From Candidatus Microgenomatus auricola (GTDB taxonomy: Bacteria; Patescibacteriota; Patescibacteriia; UBA9570; XYC2-FULL-38-9), in NCBI GenBank assembly GCA_005239655.1, contig SBBP01000027.1, forward strand, positions 1 through 11,215: DNA of 11,215 nt, written 5' to 3'. The position numbers and the translations under genes are program-made. This document shows positions 6,692-11,215 of this stretch, piece by piece. Each line of letters begins with the position of its first letter. The first letter of the stretch is position 1. The notes under the pieces are model-generated. The model saw nothing but the letters and a program-made list of their open reading frames with translations. It searched no databases and had not been told where the DNA came from.

Positions 6692-8786
6692 ACGCATTCT
6701 CGACGAACTCAACCCACAACAACGCAGCGCCGCAGAAACCACCGAGGGTCCGGTGCTCATTTTGGCTGGAGCGGGTTCAGGAAAAACCAAAACACTGATT
6801 CACCGTATTGCGTACATGATTGGCGCGCGCGAAGTCGCACCCTGGAATATTCTTGCGGTCACCTTTACAAACAAAGCCAGCCGCAACATGCAAGAACGAA
6901 TGGCGAAACTCCTCGGCGAGAATATGCCGCATCAGCCAATGATGGGAACATTCCATTCCGTTTGCTCACGATTGTTGCGCAAGGAGATTGGCGTGTTCGG
7001 ATTCCAAACGAATTTTGTCATTTTTGGTGCGGACGACCAGCTAACACTCGTCAAAAAAATTCTCAAAGATTTGAACTACGACACCAAGCAGATTGCGGCG
7101 CAGGCTGTGCATGGCCGCATTTCGACTGCCAAAAATCTTCTGCTGAACCCCGATGACTACAGCCAAACCGTCGATGACATGATCAGTGAAATCACCGCGC
7201 GAGTCTACCCGCTCTATCAAGACGAACTGCGCAAACACAACGCATTGGACTTTGATGATCTCATCATGAAAACCGTCGAACTCTTTCAACACTATCCCGA
7301 GATCCTCAAAAAATATCAGGATCTGTGGAAGTACATCGTCGTTGATGAATATCAAGATACCAATCTCGCACAGTACACGCTGGTGACGCTACTCGCCGCA
7401 GAACATCGCAATCTCTGTGTCGTGGGAGATGATGCACAATCCGTGTACTCATGGAGACAGGCTGACATCCGCAACATCCTGAACTTTGAAAAGGATTATC
7501 CTGAGGCAAAAATCATTCTACTTGAGCAGAACTACCGCTCCACGCAAACCATACTCGATGCCTCAAACGCCGTCATCGCAAAAAACAAAAATCAAAAAAA
7601 GAAAAAACTGTGGACCGAAAATTCCACCGGCACACCGATTGGTATTGCTGAAGTGGCAAACGAAGAAGTGGAGGGCGAAACCATTGTCCGTATCATGGTC
7701 GACGCCCTTGACCGGACACCACCAACCGTGGACGGCATTGTCTATGACAACAGTGAAGCACAACACGAATACACCGAAGACCCAATCCACGAACGAGAGA
7801 CCATTCTCGAACGTGTCATGCGTTCTCGCATGATGAAGGAACATCACGCCAACGAACAACTGCGGTCACACGTTGCCAGCAAGAAACGCGACATCGACTA
7901 TTCCCGTTTCGTCATTCTCTACCGCACCAACGCACAATCACGCGCTCTGGAGGAAGCTTGTCTCAACTACGGTATTCCATACACCATCATTGGCGGATTA
8001 CGGTTTTACGAACGCCGCGAAATCCGTGACATCCTCGCGTACATTCGCGTCATCTTCAACCCTCACGACTGGGTGTCACTCGAACGCATTGTGAACGTGC
8101 CTGTGCGCGGCATTGGACGTACGACCTGGCTGAAGATTGAACGCTTTGCACGAGAACACAACTGGAACGTACTGGACGTGGCACATCAGGACATCCCTGG
8201 TGTGCAGCCTGCTCGACTCAAATCCTTCTACGAATTTGCAAGCACACTACAGCACCTCCATGATGAGATGCGCACACTCAACCCAACAGAATTTGTCGAC
8301 GTTCTGCTCAAAGACATTGGCTACCGTGCATACCTCCAGACGATCAGTGAAACTCGTGAAGAAGCCGACTCGCGATGGGAAAACATTCAGGAGTTAAAAA
8401 CTGTCACGCAAAAATTCAACACCCTCACCGGCGAGGAGGGCATCCACGCATTCCTTGAGGATGTTGCACTCGTCATGGACCAAGATGATGTCGATGAGAA
8501 TCAGCGCGCCGTAAAAATGATGACCATTCACGCGGCAAAAGGCCTGGAGTTCCCCGTAGTCTTCATTGTTGGGTTAGAAGAAGGGCTGTTCCCGCATGCC
8601 CAATCACTCATGGACCCCAAACAAATGGAAGAGGAGCGGCGGTTGTGCTACGTTGCGCTGACTCGTGCACAAGAACGATTGTACTTACTCTACGCCAGTC
8701 AACGCATGCGATACGGATCGGTACAAGTCAATCCGCCATCACGATTCATTGAAGACATCCCGAAAAAATTACTCACGTGGCTGTAG
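6642..8786 (+). CDS. pcrA: UvrD/PcrA-family superfamily 1 DNA helicase
   Basis: ATP-dependent 3'-5' DNA helicase for excision repair, replication-fork maintenance and RecA removal. 714 aa from the ATG at 6642, just before the first family sequence; in-frame ATG 6621 and TTG 6570 lie deeper in the upstream gene. Motifs in order: Q motif LNPQQRSAA (23-31), Walker A AGAGSGKT (42-49), Ia TFTNKASRNM (74-83), II VDEYQDT (234-240), III GDDAQSVYSWRQAD (262-275), IV QNYRS (296-300), LYRTNAQSRALEE (426-438), V TIHAAKGLEFPVVFIVGLEE, and VI EERRLCYVALTRAQERLYL. All catalytic residues are present. Residues about 355-418 form an acidic/charged insertion where most homologs have about 20-25 residues. The protein ends soon after motif VI (NPPSRFIEDIPKKLL), without the C-terminal tail seen in Bacillus PcrA. 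It probably works with UvrC, whose gene lies nearby. uvrD and pcrA cannot be separated from the sequence alone. Confidence 0.95.
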   Translation: MPRTPTRKTNHTITVGERILDELNPQQRSAAETTEGPVLILAGAGSGKTKTLIHRIAYMIGAREVAPWNILAVTFTNKASRNMQERMAKLLGENMPHQPMMGTFHSVCSRLLRKEIGVFGFQTNFVIFGADDQLTLVKKILKDLNYDTKQIAAQAVHGRISTAKNLLLNPDDYSQTVDDMISEITARVYPLYQDELRKHNALDFDDLIMKTVELFQHYPEILKKYQDLWKYIVVDEYQDTNLAQYTLVTLLAAEHRNLCVVGDDAQSVYSWRQADIRNILNFEKDYPEAKIILLEQNYRSTQTILDASNAVIAKNKNQKKKKLWTENSTGTPIGIAEVANEEVEGETIVRIMVDALDRTPPTVDGIVYDNSEAQHEYTEDPIHERETILERVMRSRMMKEHHANEQLRSHVASKKRDIDYSRFVILYRTNAQSRALEEACLNYGIPYTIIGGLRFYERREIRDILAYIRVIFNPHDWVSLERIVNVPVRGIGRTTWLKIERFAREHNWNVLDVAHQDIPGVQPARLKSFYEFASTLQHLHDEMRTLNPTEFVDVLLKDIGYRAYLQTISETREEADSRWENIQELKTVTQKFNTLTGEEGIHAFLEDVALVMDQDDVDENQRAVKMMTIHAAKGLEFPVVFIVGLEEGLFPHAQSLMDPKQMEEERRLCYVALTRAQERLYLLYASQRMRYGSVQVNPPSRFIEDIPKKLLTWL

Positions 8787-8794
8787 TGTAGGGC

Positions 8795-8824
8795 TTGCAC
8801 CATCCGGACAAAGCCGTGTATACT
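8795..8824 (+). promoter_or_regulatory. Sigma70-type promoter for the 107-aa protein gene
   Basis: -35 TTGCAC (8795-8800), an 18-base spacer and -10 TATACT (8819-8824), lying in the 59-bp gap after the helicase stop. The predicted start near 8831 gives a leader of about 15 nt containing the Shine-Dalgarno-like GAGGA (8838-8842) before the ATG at 8846. Confidence 0.6.
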
Positions 8825-8845
8825 GCGAGCGTATCGTGAGGAACT

Positions 8846-9169
8846 ATGGCAACACAAACAGAACGCGCGGACAGCGCAAAAAAACCAGTTCGGAAAACCA
8901 CAACCAAAAAACGTCTAGCAGCTCGTCGTCCAGCGAAAAGATCGAATAGTCGGAGTACAAAAACACTTACTCCGAAAGCAGTGGCACCATCACTCTCCGC
9001 TCCAGTCGCAACGGGATTCTATCCAGCGCCACAGTACACGCGTTGGACACTGGTCATGATCGGTGAATTCTACCTCGTCAGCATTCTCCTTGCGTTGGTG
9101 TTGTTAGGCATAGTCTACTGGGTGACTGCGATGACCAACGTCTGGAGCACGTTGGCGGCGCTCTCTTAA
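8846..9169 (+). CDS. Hypothetical Lys/Arg-rich single-pass membrane protein
   Basis: 107 aa; I do not recognise a family. Residues 1-44 are strongly basic and disordered-looking, with 15 Lys/Arg and only two acidic residues (motifs AKKP, KTTTKKR, RRPAKR). They resemble histone H1-type or ribosomal tails that bind nucleic acid. A Pro/Ala/Ser linker follows, then one membrane helix at about 68-95 (TLVMIGEFYLVSILLALVLL and onward) and a short tail. By the positive-inside rule, the basic tail should be cytoplasmic. A membrane tether for DNA, RNA or ribosomes is possible but is only inference. The start is supported by GAGGA at a four-base spacing and by an upstream promoter. The next gene begins 9 bp after the stop, so the two are very probably co-transcribed. 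Confidence 0.75.
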   Translation: MATQTERADSAKKPVRKTTTKKRLAARRPAKRSNSRSTKTLTPKAVAPSLSAPVATGFYPAPQYTRWTLVMIGEFYLVSILLALVLLGIVYWVTAMTNVWSTLAALS

Positions 9170-9178
9170 CAACGGTGC

Positions 9179-10075
9179 ATGAATGAAGCCCAGAATCAAT
9201 TTGCAAACGATGTCGCACGGCTTGCGGAAGCAACGCTTGGTCTTACGCCAAACACTGCCCAGTTTCATGCCTACGACGAACATCAGCAGCCCGTACCCGA
9301 ACCCCTGACCGCTGCGCAGTATGCCGAATCATTGATCAACACCAACAGTCGACGGCCGCAAGATGAACTGAAACTACTGGCGAAACGGTACCGCGATGCG
9401 TTCACCACGCAACGCACTGCTGTTGGTATTACCGCAGGCCAACTCGCACATCTGTTCATTGCTGCGGAAGTGCTGGAGTGGTTAGTCGAAAAGCAACCGA
9501 CTGCCACTGCTACTCCCTTGCCATCATCTCCAAAGCCGTCTGCAACGCCGCAACCGAAGTCTGCGCCGAACAACGCACCGTCGATGACCGTCGAACCGCA
9601 ACACGATCTTGAAGAGCTGCACAAACAATTACTGGCGGAATTCGGACTCGCTGACACGAGCAACACAATAGAGAGCGCACAGTTGCAGCAGATGATTCAG
9701 GATCGCCTGAAGGCCATCATAACGGAACTCGACGCCCAGCTGAGTGCTGGGGCCATCATCGAAAGTGAACGAGATGCCAAGCTGCAGCAGGAGCGTCGAA
9801 ACCTGGAACGGCGCGCGATTGAACTGCAATCGATTGAAGCACGTTTACAGATGCAGCAGCCACGGACATCTTCAGCTCCGCAACACAGTACACAAAAACC
9901 AACTGAAGCGATCGAAACACTCCGTCGACAGGAACACGATGTCCTCGCCGGGATGAACGTCATGGAAAAATTACTCGACACCGTTGGATTACCGCCTAAA
10001 GAATTGAAACACATTCGACACCAACTGACCGCCGTCGAAGAGTTGATGAAGGATATTGAAGAAGAAACGCGTTAG
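9179..10075 (+). CDS. Hypothetical coiled-coil protein
   Basis: 298 aa, soluble, with no signal peptide or membrane helix; no family recognised. Residues 1-105 form a compact, mostly helical domain (FANDVARLAEATLGL; LKLLAKRYRDAFTTQR; LAHLFIAAEVLEWLVEK). Residues 106-140 are a Pro/Ser/Thr/Ala linker. Residues 141-226 are a charged, heptad-like coiled coil (LEELHKQLLAEFGL; LQQERRNLERRAIELQSIEARLQM). A second polar linker (227-241) leads to a C-terminal helical segment (242-298) ending LTAVEELMKDIEEETR. The layout suggests a scaffold or oligomerising protein. It starts 9 bp after the basic membrane-protein gene, so a functional pair is plausible. The upstream sequence AACGGTGC is at most a weak ribosome-binding site. 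Its TAG stop interlocks with the uvrC stop on the other strand. Confidence 0.8.
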   Translation: MNEAQNQFANDVARLAEATLGLTPNTAQFHAYDEHQQPVPEPLTAAQYAESLINTNSRRPQDELKLLAKRYRDAFTTQRTAVGITAGQLAHLFIAAEVLEWLVEKQPTATATPLPSSPKPSATPQPKSAPNNAPSMTVEPQHDLEELHKQLLAEFGLADTSNTIESAQLQQMIQDRLKAIITELDAQLSAGAIIESERDAKLQQERRNLERRAIELQSIEARLQMQQPRTSSAPQHSTQKPTEAIETLRRQEHDVLAGMNVMEKLLDTVGLPPKELKHIRHQLTAVEELMKDIEEETR

Positions 10076-11215
10076 ACCAAATTTTTGAGATGCCGTCGGC
10101 GGTAAAACCCGATCGCAAAACGATGAGCCTCATCGCGCATGTGTTGAATGAGGTGGAGGCCTGCGGACTCGTGCGGCAAGCGGATCGGTTCGGATTTCCC
10201 CGGCACAAAAATTTCCTCTTCCTGTTTGGCAAGTGAAATAACGGGGATATCGCAATGCATGACGTTGAGAACTGATCTCACGCTACTCAGCTGCCCCTTG
10301 CCTCCATCAATCACAATCACATCTGGTCGCGGCCACGGGTCACCCTTGCGAGAGCGTTCAGGGAGATGGCTCAAGCGGCGTTCTAACACTTCTTTCAACG
10401 ACGCAAAATCGTTCGAGCCCTGCACGGTTTTGATTTTGAACTTGCGATACTCCGTCGGCCTTGGTTCTCCGTCAACAAACACAACCATCGAACCCACGGT
10501 GTACTTTCCTTGAAAGTGGGAAATGTCGTACGTTTCGATGCGGTGGAGTGTTCGTGGATCGATACCGATCGCGTTGCCAAGTTCCTGTACGCCGAACAGA
10601 CTGCGCTGTTCACGTTCCTCAATCGCATGCTGCTGTTGCTCGAGCGCCTGCACAGCATTCGTGACACCCATTTCTAACAGTTTTCGATTTTTTCCACGAC
10701 GGACTTCCGTATTCAAATAGATGCGTCGTGGTTTTTGAACACCTCCGGCATAGTACTGATCACGAAACGCGGACAGCACTTCATGATCGGTCTGACCGCT
10801 GACGTGTTTTAAGAAAAAAACTTCCTGGTGGAGGAGCACACCTTTGCGCACGATGAACACATTCACACCAGCAACATTGCCCAAACGCGCGAGTGACAAA
10901 AAGTCAGCATGCTCGCGTTTGGTCGATACGACTTTCTGGTCCACCATCAATTGTTGTATCGATTGCCATTGATCTCGAAGCACAGCAGCTCGTTCAAACT
11001 GCTCTTTTCGTGCCTCCTCTTCCATTTGTACCCGCACACTGCGTTCGATCCCCTCATAATCGCCCGCAAAAAATCGTTCAATCTGTTTGAAGACCCGTTG
11101 ATACTCTTCTGGTGTGATGGCGCGTGCGCACGGGCCGAGGCACCGACCCAAATGGTAGTCCAGGCACGGTCGTTTTGGGTAGAGAATCTGTCCGTTGCGC
11201 ATGGTCGGCGGCGTC
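10072..11215 (-). CDS. uvrC: Excinuclease ABC subunit C (UvrC), N-terminus cut by window edge, no C-terminal HhH domain
   Basis: UvrC makes the two incisions of nucleotide excision repair on UvrB-bound DNA. The frame is open to the right edge, and the N-terminal GIY-YIG nuclease that makes the 3' incision is outside the window. The first in-window ATG (11202) is internal to the family alignment, not the start. Counting from it: cysteine cluster CLDYHLGRCLGPC (13-25); UVR domain that contacts UvrB, about 49-85; and the RNase H-like nuclease for the 5' incision with ETYDISHFQGKYTVGSMV (D226), VIVIDGGKGQ (D299) and RDEAHRFA (H360), a complete Asp-Asp-His set. The protein stops 16 residues after H360 (HRFAIGFYRRRHLKNLV). 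The tandem helix-hairpin-helix domain of standard UvrC is therefore absent. No remnant of it is seen in the next 60 bases in other frames. The stop overlaps the stop of the convergent gene. Confidence 0.96.
   Translation of the reverse strand, partial: TPPTMRNGQILYPKRPCLDYHLGRCLGPCARAITPEEYQRVFKQIERFFAGDYEGIERSVRVQMEEEARKEQFERAAVLRDQWQSIQQLMVDQKVVSTKREHADFLSLARLGNVAGVNVFIVRKGVLLHQEVFFLKHVSGQTDHEVLSAFRDQYYAGGVQKPRRIYLNTEVRRGKNRKLLEMGVTNAVQALEQQQHAIEEREQRSLFGVQELGNAIGIDPRTLHRIETYDISHFQGKYTVGSMVVFVDGEPRPTEYRKFKIKTVQGSNDFASLKEVLERRLSHLPERSRKGDPWPRPDVIVIDGGKGQLSSVRSVLNVMHCDIPVISLAKQEEEIFVPGKSEPIRLPHESAGLHLIQHMRDEAHRFAIGFYRRRHLKNLV

Noticed and set aside
8665..8949. A 94-codon plus-strand frame spanning the helicase end and the 107-aa gene start, with a poly-Ser stretch.
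   Set aside because: It overlaps two better-supported genes in another frame and runs across the intergenic promoter; it is a shadow frame.
11200..11202. ATG at 11202 as the start of uvrC.
   Set aside because: The frame stays open to the window edge, and the sequence beginning at this Met aligns after the GIY-YIG domain of UvrC, so it is an internal methionine.

Overview
The window looks like chromosomal DNA of a streamlined, probably monoderm-like bacterium of the Candidate Phyla Radiation (Patescibacteria). This placement is inference. It rests on an RNase J with an unusual EGNHH motif in place of the usual GEHxH-type motif, an oligopeptide-binding protein held by an N-terminal membrane helix and sitting beside secG, a secreted Asp-rich TSP3-repeat protein, a UvrC that ends without its helix-hairpin-helix domain, and dense packing with short or absent 5' leaders. 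UGA is used as a stop (GT-C gene, 6689-6691), so the UGA-Gly code of Gracilibacteria/Absconditabacteria is not indicated. No mobile element, CRISPR array, rRNA or origin is visible, and no gap longer than 300 bases lacks a gene.

Left part (1-3844, all minus strand). Read in transcription order: secG (72 aa) from a textbook -35/-10 promoter; a family-5 oligopeptide-type solute-binding protein; a tRNA-Leu(CAG); and RNase J, whose C-terminus lies beyond the left edge. The short gaps (54, 30 and 61 bp) allow one transcription unit with an embedded tRNA.

Middle (3845-5368). A rho-independent terminator separates secG from a secreted protein built of about ten TSP3-like Asp-rich calcium-binding repeats capped by a cupredoxin domain with complete type-1 copper ligands. 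Its gene diverges from the next one, and the two promoters appear to overlap face to face.

Right part (5369-10075, plus strand). A polytopic GT-C type glycosyltransferase overlaps by 50 bp the start of a UvrD/PcrA helicase. These are followed by a 107-aa Lys/Arg-rich single-pass membrane protein with its own promoter and Shine-Dalgarno sequence, then a 298-aa coiled-coil protein of unknown function. The last gene meets a convergent uvrC (minus strand, N-terminus beyond the right edge), with the two stop codons interlocked in the tetranucleotide TTAG.

Functionally the window mixes DNA repair (UvrD/PcrA and UvrC, which cooperate in nucleotide excision repair), RNA decay (RNase J), protein export (SecG) and cell-envelope functions (binding protein, GT-C enzyme, copper/calcium surface protein). 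The best candidates for new biology are the TSP3-cupredoxin fusion, the two unrecognised genes downstream of uvrD, and the repeated placement of promoter -10 elements immediately before start codons.
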